From Pseudomonadota bacterium (GTDB taxonomy: Bacteria > Pseudomonadota > Alphaproteobacteria > Rhodobacterales > Rhodobacteraceae): a stretch of DNA of 64,000 bases. The notes beneath the pieces were generated by a model. That model saw nothing but the letters and a program-made list of their open reading frames with translations, ran no database searches and had not been told where the DNA came from. This document shows positions 8,199-16,050 of the stretch, one piece after another; the first letter of the stretch is position 1, and every line of letters begins with the position of its first letter. The DNA lies in NCBI GenBank assembly GCA_020161655.1, contig JAIUPC010000019.1:1-64000 (forward strand), given 5' to 3'. Made by a program: the position numbers and the translations under genes.

Positions 8199-8444
8199 AT
8201 GGGGTGCGGTGGTTCCGGCAACATGGGGGGTTCAAGCAACCTCGGGCATATCGCCAGCGAGATACTGGCCTTCCTCGGAAGCCTTGCCGCACAGGTCGCA
8301 GCGCTGATGGCCTCGGGGCCGGTGCTGGGGTTTCTCACCGCGCTGGTTTTGCTGCTCGCGGTGGTCGCCCTGGCGAAATTCATCCTGACGCGCGGCCGTC
8401 GCGGCCCGCGCCGTGCCGCCCTGCCGGATCGGGACGCGCCATGA
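8199..8444 (+). CDS. Small single-span membrane protein
   Basis: An 81-residue protein with a Gly/Ser/Cys start (MGCGGSGNMGGSSN), a hydrophobic segment around residues 40-62 and a basic tail (RGRRGPRR). It matches no family I recognise. An AAGGA-like site precedes the ATG. Its stop overlaps the next start as ATGA, so the two are translationally coupled. Conserved position in the metal-type cluster is the only hint of role. Confidence 0.55.
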   Translation: MGCGGSGNMGGSSNLGHIASEILAFLGSLAAQVAALMASGPVLGFLTALVLLLAVVALAKFILTRGRRGPRRAALPDRDAP

Positions 8445-8659
8445 TGGGGCGGTGCATGGGCGGTGGCATCGGCGCGACCCAGATATTCGGCTGGCCGCTG
8501 TCGGATTGGGCGGTCGTGCTCTTGCTGTTCGTGCTGTCGGTTCTGACCGTAGCCTTCCTCTCTGCGGTAATCGGCGTCATGGCAAGCTGGTTCCGGCGGC
8601 CCGACCGTGCGGAAACGGACAGTCCGACGCACCGAAACCCGCAGGAGCCGGTCCGATGA
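8441..8659 (+). CDS. Small single-span membrane protein
   Basis: A 72-residue protein beginning MMGRCMGGGIGATQ, with one transmembrane helix at about residues 22-48 and a charged tail. It overlaps the upstream gene and the downstream gene by four bases each (ATGA), forming a three-gene coupled cassette. Like its neighbour it is Met/Gly/Cys-rich at the N-terminus. No known family was recognised. Confidence 0.55.
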   Translation: MMGRCMGGGIGATQIFGWPLSDWAVVLLLFVLSVLTVAFLSAVIGVMASWFRRPDRAETDSPTHRNPQEPVR

Positions 8660-8970
8660 TGCGGGTACTGGCGGCCATGCTTGCAATCCTGGGGCTTCTG
8701 GCCATGGCCCCTGCTGGTCAAGCAGGGGGAGCGACCAGGGAATGCGGGGCCAGTGCTCGATGGACCACCCAGCACCCAGTGACCGACGGCGCGCAGGCTC
8801 CCTGCATGGACGGCGCGCCGTGTCTGTACGTCTGTGCCGTCTGCTTCCCGGCTACGGCCGGACAGATGGGCAAGGCTGTGGCGACAGCGACGAAAGCCGG
8901 AAACCACATGGACAGCCTTGCCACTTTCGACCTGTCCTGGCGGCTGTATCGCCCGCCGAAGGCAGCGTGA
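8656..8970 (+). CDS. Small exported Cys-rich protein
   Basis: A 104-residue protein with a signal peptide ending near GQAGG (residue 24). The mature part has one Cys after the cleavage site and a dense cluster, CMDGAPCLYVCAVC, giving five cysteines in a short chain. This suggests metal binding or disulfide chemistry in the periplasm. Translation is coupled to the upstream gene by an ATGA overlap. Loosely comparable Cys patterns occur in DUF2946-like proteins, but I cannot assign it. Confidence 0.55.
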   Translation: MMRVLAAMLAILGLLAMAPAGQAGGATRECGASARWTTQHPVTDGAQAPCMDGAPCLYVCAVCFPATAGQMGKAVATATKAGNHMDSLATFDLSWRLYRPPKAA

Positions 8971-9015
8971 GACGACCGAACCACTGATGATCAACTCAAC
9001 ACAAAGGAAATCAAG

Positions 9016-9411
9016 ATGCGTAAACGGACCCTTTCGACCGCGCTGGCAGCCGTGCTTCTGGCCTCGACCGGTGTGGCTTCATTCGCCCAGACGGCACCTG
9101 CTCCCGCAGACGGTGGCATGGCTGGCATGCAAGGCATGGCCGGTATGGGCGACATGGCCGGAGTGCCGGGCATGGGTGCCAGCGGCGGCACCATGCCGAT
9201 GGGCGACATGGGCATGATGCCCATGATGATGGCGATGATGCCCATGATGATGCCGATGGGCGGCGGTTCCATGGCCGGGATGCCGGGGGCACCGGCCATG
9301 GCGCAGTCGGGCGATCAGGCGGGCATCGATGCCAAGCTGAACCTGCTGATCAGCTCGATCGAGACCCTGACCGCCAGGATCGACGCCCTCGAGGCGAACG
9401 CCGCGAACTGA
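9016..9411 (+). CDS. Exported Met/Gly-rich protein with a C-terminal coiled coil
   Basis: A 131-residue protein. Residues 1-24 are a signal peptide (SFAQ cleavage). Residues 33-95 are a low-complexity Met-Gly-Ala-Pro region built on GMAGM/GDM repeats and runs of consecutive methionines. Residues 105-128 form a short heptad coiled coil (LNLLISSIETLTARIDALEA) that could oligomerise it. The Met array looks suited to Cu(I)/Ag(I) binding; this is inference. AAAGGAAAT precedes the ATG. It contains no cysteine, unlike its neighbours. Confidence 0.62.
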   Translation: MRKRTLSTALAAVLLASTGVASFAQTAPAPADGGMAGMQGMAGMGDMAGVPGMGASGGTMPMGDMGMMPMMMAMMPMMMPMGGGSMAGMPGAPAMAQSGDQAGIDAKLNLLISSIETLTARIDALEANAAN

Positions 9412-9481
9412 GGCAAAGCGCGGGCGGGCACCCGGGTGCCCGCCCGTCACCGCGATGGCATCACCTGGACGGGAGACGCAG

Positions 9482-10678
9482 ATGAAGGCATATGTTCTGG
9501 CACCTTTTGCCGTGATCGTCCTGTGGTTGGGCCTGTCCTCGGCCTGGATGGCGCAAACCGGGACCACTTGGGCCTCCGACGCCGCCACGACGGACAGTCC
9601 GGCGGTGACGCCCGAGCCCGCCGTGGCGGAGGAGCCGCCGCTTCCCCAGGGGCCGGTGATGATCGACCTGTCCCGACCTGTGCCATTGGGGCCGGTGATG
9701 ACGGACCTGCTGCCTGCGCCAGCCGCCGCTACCGCGATGGAGGTGCCCGCCGCAGCGGCCCCTTCGACGGTGATGCCAACGGCTTCCGCCGAAGCGACGC
9801 TGGTGCGCCTTCAGGCGATTGAAGCCCGGTTTTCGGCGGCCCTGACGGCGCTGGAACCCCAAGGCGGCGCGGGTCTGCAAGGCGCAGCCGCCCCGTCATT
9901 TCCGGCACAGTTTGTCACTGTCGTCGGATCTGCGCCCGTCATCGGATTCCTGCTTATGCTGCTGCTGTCCCTTGCGGTCGCGGCAAGAGGACAGCCCCTT
10001 GCCGACCGCGCGCCCGTCCGTCGGCTGAAGGCAACGCTGCACCGCCTGACCGCCCCTGACGCAGCGGAAGGAATGCTGCCAGACGCCGTCCTTGTGGAGC
10101 CCGGTCCAACCCGGCAGCGCCGCATCTATGGCCAGACCATCACCCATATCCAGCCCAACGGGCAGCCGCTGCACGCCGGTGTCTTCAACGAGAACCAGGT
10201 GCGGGCGGCAGCAGGGTTGACGCTTGCGCTGGGGGCGGTGGCCTTTGCCTATGCCGCGCTTGGCAAGGTCTACGGACCGATCCAGACCGTGACGACGCTG
10301 TTCTTCGTCGAGTTCCTGATCCGGGTCACCTGGGGCATCACCCGCAGCCCGCTGGGCATGGTCGCGGGCTGGATGACGCGGCGCGAGACCCCGCATTGGG
10401 TGTCGGCCAAGCCGAAGCGGTTCGCCTGGTCGCTAGGTGTGGTGATGTCGTTGGCGATGATGATCATCACCAACAGCGGTATTCGTGGCCCGCTCCCCCT
10501 GACGATCTGCCTGATCTGCCTGACCCTGATGTGGCTGGAAGCTGTTCTCGGCCTCTGCCTTGGCTGCGAGATTCACCGCCAGCTGGTGCGGCTGGGCTGG
10601 ATGCAGCCCGACAAGGATTTTGAAATCTGCTCGAACGGCACCTGCACCGTTCAGCCCCAACCCCTATTTGCAAGGTGA
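9482..10678 (+). CDS. Membrane protein with C-terminal DUF4395-like domain
   Basis: About 398 residues. It has an N-terminal membrane anchor or signal, a Pro/Ala-rich linker with a partial repeat (GPVMIDLSRPVPLGPVMTDL), a membrane helix at about 145-165, and a C-terminal DUF4395-like domain. That domain contains NENQVRAAAGLTLALGAVAF, several helices and cysteine pairs CLIC and CLGCEIH. The tail adds CSNGTCTV. DUF4395 is uncharacterised and occurs near sulfur-handling genes in various bacteria. Here it is four bases upstream of an aminotransferase-class-V gene of the cysteine desulfurase type, so a link to sulfur or thiophilic metals is plausible but unproven. Confidence 0.7.
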   Translation: MKAYVLAPFAVIVLWLGLSSAWMAQTGTTWASDAATTDSPAVTPEPAVAEEPPLPQGPVMIDLSRPVPLGPVMTDLLPAPAAATAMEVPAAAAPSTVMPTASAEATLVRLQAIEARFSAALTALEPQGGAGLQGAAAPSFPAQFVTVVGSAPVIGFLLMLLLSLAVAARGQPLADRAPVRRLKATLHRLTAPDAAEGMLPDAVLVEPGPTRQRRIYGQTITHIQPNGQPLHAGVFNENQVRAAAGLTLALGAVAFAYAALGKVYGPIQTVTTLFFVEFLIRVTWGITRSPLGMVAGWMTRRETPHWVSAKPKRFAWSLGVVMSLAMMIITNSGIRGPLPLTICLICLTLMWLEAVLGLCLGCEIHRQLVRLGWMQPDKDFEICSNGTCTVQPQPLFAR

Positions 10679-10682
10679 ACAG

Positions 10683-12146
10683 ATGAACCAGATGCACAAC
10701 CCGCCCCAGGTTGCCTCGCTGCGCAGCAGGATCGTCGGAATTGATCAGCAGGTGCCGGTCCTTGGCGGCGGATGGCGACCCTATGTCAACCTCGACAATG
10801 CCGCCAGCACCCCGGTCCTGCGCGAGGTGCTGGATACGGTGAACCGATTCATGGACTGGTATTCCTCAGTCCATCGGGGGGCAGGGTTCAAGAGCCAGGT
10901 TGCCACGGCCGCCTACGAGGAAGCGCGCGGCATCGTCGCAGATTTTGTCGGTGCCAACCGCGACGAGCATGTGGTGATCTTCGGCAAGAACGCGACCGAA
11001 GCCATCAACAAGGTATCCTGGCGGCTCAACCTTGCCCCTGACGATGTCGTCCTCGTCTCGCAGATGGAGCATCACAGCAACGACCTGCCATGGCGGGCGC
11101 GGGCGCGGGTCGAGCATATCGGGGTGGACGACAGCGGCGCGCTGGAAGAAGCCCAATTCGACAGTCTCTTGCGCCAGCACGCCGGTCGGGTCCGGCTGGT
11201 CGCGGTGACCGGGGCGTCGAACGTGACCGGCTACCTGCCCGACATCCACGCGATTGCCCGCCGGGTTCACGCCGCCGGAGCGCAGATTCTCGTCGATTGC
11301 GCGCAGTTGGCCCCGCATCGCCGGATCGACATGCGTGGCCTCGATGACCCTGAGCATCTGGATTACGTCACGCTTTCGGCCCACAAGATGTATGCCCCCT
11401 TCGGCACCGGCGCGCTGATCGGCCGACGCGATACATTTGAACAGGGCGAGCCCGAGCATCGCGGCGGCGGCACTATCGACTTCGTGGGGCTGGACAGCGT
11501 GAGCTGGGCGCCGGCCCCCGACCGTGACGAGGCCGGCACGCCGAATGTGGTGGGGGCGGTGGCGCTTGCCGCGGCGATCAAGGCCCTGTCCGACATCGGC
11601 ATGGATCACATCGCCGCCCATGAGGCAGACCTCAGGGGCTATGCGCTTGAACGTCTGGCGCGGATCGGCGGACTTCGGCTCTACGGCACGGGCGATGCGC
11701 CGGACGGTTCTCGCCATCTGGGCGTGATCCCGTTCACCCTGGCCACGCAGCCGCACGGACTTGTCGCAGCCGCCCTCTCGGCCGAATACGGGATCGGTGT
11801 CCGGAACGGCTGCTTCTGCGCGCATCCCTACCTGATCCGCCTGCTCGGACTCTCGCAAGCTGAGGTTGCCAAACTGCGCGCCGCAATGGCCGGCGGCGAC
11901 CGCCGCGCCGTGCCGGGTCTGGTGCGGATCAGCTTCGGGATGCACAACTCGACAGGCGACATCGATCAGCTTGCGACGGCACTGGAACGCATCGCCGCAG
12001 GTCGGCTGGCAACGACCTACCGGCAGGACCGCGACAGCGGCGACTACATCGCCGAGGGTCTGCCGATGGATCCGGACGATGCCTTCTCGATCTCGCGGCG
12101 CGGCTTGTCGCCCACGGCGGGGCCTGCTCCCGGCGTCCGGGGATAA
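10683..12146 (+). CDS. Class V aminotransferase, cysteine desulfurase-like
   Basis: A 487-residue PLP enzyme of the SufS/CsdA fold. Visible motifs are LDNAASTPV near residue 37, GKNATEAINKV, EHHSND, the cofactor pocket VDCAQLAPHR, the PLP-Schiff-base lysine in LSAHKMYAPFGTG, and a late Cys-containing loop RNGCFCAHPY. In desulfurases a Cys in the equivalent region takes sulfur from cysteine; two Cys are available here. It is longer than SufS (about 410), with a C-terminal extension of some 60 residues. It follows the DUF4395 gene by four bases and converges on merR. No Fe-S scaffold genes are nearby, so a housekeeping SUF role is unlikely. Confidence 0.8.
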   Translation: MNQMHNPPQVASLRSRIVGIDQQVPVLGGGWRPYVNLDNAASTPVLREVLDTVNRFMDWYSSVHRGAGFKSQVATAAYEEARGIVADFVGANRDEHVVIFGKNATEAINKVSWRLNLAPDDVVLVSQMEHHSNDLPWRARARVEHIGVDDSGALEEAQFDSLLRQHAGRVRLVAVTGASNVTGYLPDIHAIARRVHAAGAQILVDCAQLAPHRRIDMRGLDDPEHLDYVTLSAHKMYAPFGTGALIGRRDTFEQGEPEHRGGGTIDFVGLDSVSWAPAPDRDEAGTPNVVGAVALAAAIKALSDIGMDHIAAHEADLRGYALERLARIGGLRLYGTGDAPDGSRHLGVIPFTLATQPHGLVAAALSAEYGIGVRNGCFCAHPYLIRLLGLSQAEVAKLRAAMAGGDRRAVPGLVRISFGMHNSTGDIDQLATALERIAAGRLATTYRQDRDSGDYIAEGLPMDPDDAFSISRRGLSPTAGPAPGVRG

Positions 12147-12158
12147 GAAATCCGGCGG

Positions 12159-12599
12159 TCAGTGCCGCAGGCTGTCCAGCACCGGACATTCCGGGAGATC
12201 CCCGCCGCTGCAAAGCGCTGCGGTGCGGGACAGGACGGCTTCGATCCTTTGCAGGTCAGCGATCTTTGCCCTGACATCGGCCAGATGAACCTCGGTTTTG
12301 TCCCTGACTTCGGCACAGGATCGCAGCGCGCCATCGCCAAGGCCAAGCAAGCCGCGAATATCTTCGAGCGAAAACCCCAGTTCGCGGGCACGCAAGACGA
12401 AGCGCAGGCGCTTCACGTCCGCTGCATCATATGTGCGATGACCTGCGTCCGTCCGGGCGGGCGTTGGCAGGATGCCCGCTGTCTCGTAATAGCGGATCGT
12501 TTCCAGATTGCAGCCGGTGGCGCGGGCCAGATCGGCCCGGCGCAGCGCCCCAGTCCTGCGCATGTCATTGCGGGTCGCAGTTTCGTGAAGGGCGGCCAT
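12159..12599 (-). CDS. merR: MerR-type mercury-responsive regulator
   Basis: A 146-residue MerR. The N-terminal winged helix includes LARATGCNLETIRYYETAGIL, followed by a dimerising helix. The three mercury-binding cysteine positions of MerR appear present: Cys in SCAEV, and the pair in CSGGDLPEC, spaced by seven residues rather than the eight of Tn21 MerR. The ATG at 12599 is preferred over one at 12605 because AAGGGGA lies six bases upstream of it. It is divergent from merTPA, with the shared operator between them. A related thiophilic metal specificity cannot be excluded. Confidence 0.9.
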   Translation of the reverse strand: MAALHETATRNDMRRTGALRRADLARATGCNLETIRYYETAGILPTPARTDAGHRTYDAADVKRLRFVLRARELGFSLEDIRGLLGLGDGALRSCAEVRDKTEVHLADVRAKIADLQRIEAVLSRTAALCSGGDLPECPVLDSLRH

Positions 12600-12610
12600 G
12601 CTCATTCCCC

Positions 12611-12641
12611 TTGCGCCTGTAGTTCCTACAGACCGTAGGCA
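12611..12641 (+). promoter_or_regulatory. MerR-controlled merTPA promoter
   Basis: TTGCGC (12611-12616) and TAGGCA (12636-12641) are separated by 19 bp, the overlong spacer typical of MerR promoters. The spacer begins with a perfect dyad, CTGTAG-TTC-CTACAG (12617-12631), placed directly after the -35 element as in known mer promoters. MerR bound here would hold the promoter inactive and untwist it on metal binding. merR itself is read the other way across the same site. Confidence 0.8.
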
Positions 12642-12671
12642 GGTTGCAACGGGAAGACAAGGAGCCTGCCC

Positions 12672-13055
12672 ATGAGCAACATTCACGACAGCGAAACCGC
12701 GCCTGACCACACCGATCACAAGGGCCTGTTCGCCACGCTTGGGCTGGCGGGGGCGTTTCTCGTCTCGGCTTGCTGCATCGTGCCGCTGGTGCTGGTGACG
12801 GTGGGAATTTCGGGGGCCTGGATCGGGAACCTGACCGCACTTGCGCCCTACAAGCCGCTGACCTCGACCATCGCCATCGTCTTCATCGGGCTGGGGTTCT
12901 GGCAGGTCTATTTCCGAACCAAGCCCGTCTGCGTGGAGGGGTCTTACTGCGCTCGGCCGCAATCCGCGCGCATCACCAAGACGGTGCTCTGGGCGGCGAC
13001 GGTGCTGGTCCTGCTGTCGCTGACGCTTGGCTGGTGGGCACCGCTGCTCTACTGA
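12672..13055 (+). CDS. merT: Mercuric ion transport protein MerT
   Basis: A 127-residue inner-membrane protein with three predicted helices. The first helix carries the vicinal cysteines in SACCIVPLVLV that take Hg(II) from the periplasm. A second Cys pair (VCVEGSYC) lies in the cytoplasmic loop, as expected for MerT handing the ion to MerA. It is the first gene after the mer promoter and is followed by merP after 17 bp. The length is normal for the family. Confidence 0.93.
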   Translation: MSNIHDSETAPDHTDHKGLFATLGLAGAFLVSACCIVPLVLVTVGISGAWIGNLTALAPYKPLTSTIAIVFIGLGFWQVYFRTKPVCVEGSYCARPQSARITKTVLWAATVLVLLSLTLGWWAPLLY

Positions 13056-13072
13056 CTCCAAGGAGAAACTCT

Positions 13073-13390
13073 ATGAAAAATCTTGCTGTTCTGGCTCTCG
13101 GCACCTTCATGCTCGGCCTTCCCGACACCGCGCCTTTCGCCTTCGCCCAATCGACCCCGGTCGCTGCGCCCACGCTGACCGAAGTCCGCTTCGATGTGCC
13201 CGACATGACCTGCGCGCTCTGCCCGCTGACGGTCAAGACCGCGATGAGCGGGGTCGACGGCGTGCAATCGGTCGAGGTGGACTTTGATTCCCTCAGCGCG
13301 ACCGTGATCTTCGATCACGCCCTGACCGATGCGGCGGCGATTGCGGAAGCCTCCGCGCAGGCGGGCTATCCGGCTGCAGTGCGAAATTGA
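13073..13390 (+). CDS. merP: Periplasmic mercury-binding protein MerP
   Basis: A 105-residue protein with a signal peptide (cleavage near AFAQ) and a single heavy-metal-associated domain. The metal site is DMTCALCPLTV (Met-Thr-Cys-x-x-Cys), with the typical GVQSVEVDFDSLSATVIFD strand. It scavenges Hg(II) in the periplasm and passes it to MerT. AAGGAGA precedes the ATG. Confidence 0.93.
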   Translation: MKNLAVLALGTFMLGLPDTAPFAFAQSTPVAAPTLTEVRFDVPDMTCALCPLTVKTAMSGVDGVQSVEVDFDSLSATVIFDHALTDAAAIAEASAQAGYPAAVRN

Positions 13391-13484
13391 CGCCGACAGG
13401 TGACACGCGCGCGGCGGGATGCTGGCGGCCTGTGCCGTCTGGCGACGCCTGCGGATCACCAGCAACTCCAGAAGGACGACGACC

Positions 13485-14918
13485 ATGAACGACTGCTGCA
13501 CCCAATCCGGCCCGGACCAGAACAACTTCGACCTGGCCGTGATCGGTGCCGGATCGGCGGGGTTTTCCGCTGCGATCACGGCGGCCGAAGCGGGCAAGCG
13601 CGTGGCGCTGATCGGTCACGGGCTGATCGGTGGCACCTGTGTGAACGTGGGCTGCGTGCCGTCAAAGGCGATGATCCGTGCGGCGGAAGCGATCCACGGC
13701 GCGAATGCGGCACGGCGGTTTCCGGGGCTGTCCGGGGCGGCACAGGTCGATGACTGGGCGGCGCTGATGGCGGGCAAGGACGCCTTGGTCTCTGGCCTGC
13801 GGCAGAAAAAATACGCCGATCTGTTGCCTGGCTATGAGGGGATCACCTACATCGACGAAGGCGCGGCCCGGCTTGTCCCCGGTGGCGTGCAGGTCGGTTT
13901 GCGCCTGATCCGTGCGCCCAAGGTCATCATCGCCACCGGTGGCCGCCCCGCCCTGCCTCCCATTCCGGGAATCAGGGAAGTGCCTACGCTGGACAGCACG
14001 TCTCTTCTCGCGCTGGAAACCCTGCCGGAAAGCCTGATTTTCCTTGGCGGCGGCTATGTCGGCGCGGAGCTGGCGCAGTTGATGGCGCGGATGGGGGTCA
14101 AAGTCACCATGGTGTGTCGCTCGCGCCTTCTGCTGCAGGTCGAACCTGAAGTGTCAGAGGCGCTGACAAAGGTGTTCTGGGAAGAAGGGATCACGATGCA
14201 CTGCGGCGTGACCTATGACGCTTGCTACCCAGCTGGCGCGCGCGCCGTGCTGTGCATCGAGGAAAGCGGTAAACGGCTGGAACTGGCGGCAGATCACCTG
14301 GTGGTAACCGCCGGGCGCGGCCCCAATACCGAAGGCCTCGGTCTGGAAGACATGGGAATCGAGACCGACAGACGCGGCGCGATCGTCGTGGGTGACGACA
14401 TGCAGACGACCTGCCCCGGCGTCTATGCCGCAGGGGACGTGACCAACCGCGACCAGTTCGTCTACATGGCAGCTTATGGCGCGAAGCTGGCTGCTCGCAA
14501 TGCGGTGCTGGGCGGCGCGGAACGCTATGACAATGGCGCGATGCCCTGGGTGGTGTTCACCGACCCGCAGGTGGCTGGCGTGGGGATGAGCGAGACCGAA
14601 GCGCTTGCGGCAGGGCATGAGGTAAAGACCTCGGTCCTCAGTCTCGACAACGTGCCGCGTGCGCTGGCCGCCCGCGATACGCGAGGGCTGGTCAAGCTCG
14701 TGGCGGATGCCAAAACGGATCGCCTGCTTGGTGGGGTCATCACCGCGCCTGAAGGTTCCGACAGTATCCAGACCCTCGCGCTGGCACTGAAGTTCGGGAT
14801 GACCACCAAGGCGCTCGGCGAGACGATCTTTCCGTACCTGACCACCGTCGAAGGGCTGAAGCTCGCGGCGCAGACATTCGACAAGGACGTGGCAAAGCTC
14901 TCGTGCTGTGCGGGGTGA
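13485..14918 (+). CDS. merA: Mercuric reductase MerA, short form
   Basis: A 477-residue flavoprotein disulfide reductase that reduces Hg(II) to Hg(0) with NADPH. Motifs: FAD-binding VIGAGSAGFSAA, the redox-active pair in GGTCVNVGCVPSK, NAD(P)-binding FLGGGYVGAELAQ, and the second FAD motif near YAAGDVTNRDQ. The C-terminal vicinal cysteines SCCAG are the substrate-loading pair from the partner subunit. The N-terminal NmerA domain is absent, although a Cys pair (MNDCC) begins the protein. A longer open frame exists, but the ATG at 13485 follows a GGACGACGA stretch and fits the family. It ends the mer operon. Confidence 0.94.
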   Translation: MNDCCTQSGPDQNNFDLAVIGAGSAGFSAAITAAEAGKRVALIGHGLIGGTCVNVGCVPSKAMIRAAEAIHGANAARRFPGLSGAAQVDDWAALMAGKDALVSGLRQKKYADLLPGYEGITYIDEGAARLVPGGVQVGLRLIRAPKVIIATGGRPALPPIPGIREVPTLDSTSLLALETLPESLIFLGGGYVGAELAQLMARMGVKVTMVCRSRLLLQVEPEVSEALTKVFWEEGITMHCGVTYDACYPAGARAVLCIEESGKRLELAADHLVVTAGRGPNTEGLGLEDMGIETDRRGAIVVGDDMQTTCPGVYAAGDVTNRDQFVYMAAYGAKLAARNAVLGGAERYDNGAMPWVVFTDPQVAGVGMSETEALAAGHEVKTSVLSLDNVPRALAARDTRGLVKLVADAKTDRLLGGVITAPEGSDSIQTLALALKFGMTTKALGETIFPYLTTVEGLKLAAQTFDKDVAKLSCCAG

Positions 14919-15115
14919 AACCTTGCTGCGACAGCAGAGTTGCAGAGAAGGTTCGCCCGCAGTCGCGTCCCCTCCGCCACTTCCATCTGAGCTTCCAATG
15001 TCTGGCAAACAGGGGATCATTTCACCCCCGATACGCCCGTGAATCGGCTCGCGCGGGCGAACATTGCCGCTGGATTGTGCCGTCTCTCGATTGCCCTCTT
15101 GCTGACCGTGCCTTG

Positions 15116-15904
15116 CTAGAGCCGATCCGACCCATCCGAGTCCGGGCCGAAAGAGCGCATCGGGCTGCCGTCCCGGATCCCGCGCAGCGCCGCAGGGTCG
15201 AGGATCACCAGTTGCCGGTAGCCGACATCCACGAGGCCGGCCTTGCGCCAGCGTTGCAGCACCGACGAGACGGTCTGGCGCGTCAGCCCTGTCATGTCCG
15301 CAAGGCCGGAATGGCTGATGTACAGCACCGGACGCTCCGCGATGCCGATCGCGGCTTCCTGCACCGACATGATGAGGCAGATGCGGCTGGCGATCCGGAC
15401 ATCGACGGGGTCGAGCATCAGGGAGTCGATATATTCGAACAGCAGCTTCGACTTGCGGGCATTGTGTGCATGAAGCGCACCGTGCATCACCGGCCAGGCC
15501 TCGGCCAGCGCCCGGAAATCGGCGGCTGAGAGGAGGTTGATGAGGGTCGGGGTTTCGGCAGCGGTTGAATGGTGGTGCTGGCCGGGACCGGCGAGGCTGT
15601 CCTCGCCCATGCAATCGCCATCCGTGAAGGTCAGGTAGCGCAGTTCGCGGCCTTCGGCGCTGCCGGAATAGAGCGTGATCCGCCCCGAAACGATCTGGGC
15701 GACACCGCTGCGCGGCTGGCCGCTGAGCCAGATCGGTTGTCCGACCTGAAGCCTGAAACTGTGCATCCTGCCGCGCACGGCCTGGCGCGCATCCTCTGGC
15801 AGGCGGTCGATCCAGTTCAGCGGGGTCAGTGGCAGAATCGTCGCGTCACGCGCATGATCCGGTCCGGCACTTGCTGCAATTTGCTCTCGGTCCGTCGGGG
15901 TCAT
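15116..15904 (-). CDS. Crp/Fnr-family transcriptional regulator
   Basis: A 262-residue regulator with an N-terminal cyclic-nucleotide-binding-like beta roll (VGQPIWLSGQPRSGVAQIVSG, then GEDSLAG) and a C-terminal helix-turn-helix (LADMTGLTRQTVSSVLQRWRK). No N-terminal cysteine cluster of the FNR [4Fe-4S] type is seen. The ATG at 15904 replaces a 53-residue upstream extension of poor composition. It is divergent from the aldolase-kinase pair and may control it. It is not an obvious partner of the mer operon, which ends about 200 bp away. Confidence 0.87.
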   Translation of the reverse strand: MTPTDREQIAASAGPDHARDATILPLTPLNWIDRLPEDARQAVRGRMHSFRLQVGQPIWLSGQPRSGVAQIVSGRITLYSGSAEGRELRYLTFTDGDCMGEDSLAGPGQHHHSTAAETPTLINLLSAADFRALAEAWPVMHGALHAHNARKSKLLFEYIDSLMLDPVDVRIASRICLIMSVQEAAIGIAERPVLYISHSGLADMTGLTRQTVSSVLQRWRKAGLVDVGYRQLVILDPAALRGIRDGSPMRSFGPDSDGSDRL

Positions 15905-16009
15905 CCTGTTTCCTTCTGACGCTGCGTCACCGCCGCGATCAGGGCCGGGCAGGCCCGAATCCCACGCCCAATTGTCTGCGCTTTGACATTTCCACCGGCT
16001 GCAGAACGC

Positions 16010-16023
16010 TATGCCGTTGCATA
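16010..16023. repeat. Short perfect dyad upstream of the aldolase
   Basis: TATGC-CGTT-GCATA lies 28 bp before the aldolase start, downstream of a TTGACA at 15983-15988. It may be an operator for the divergent Crp/Fnr regulator or another factor. The sequence does not match the TTGAT-N4-ATCAA consensus, so the binding protein is open. Confidence 0.35.
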
Positions 16024-16050
16024 CCAAATTTTTCGAGAAAGAGCGAAACC

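Noticed and set aside
14154-15614. Long open minus-strand frame antisense to merA
   Set aside because: High GC produces long antisense frames; it lacks any family motif and covers the well-supported merA and Crp/Fnr genes.
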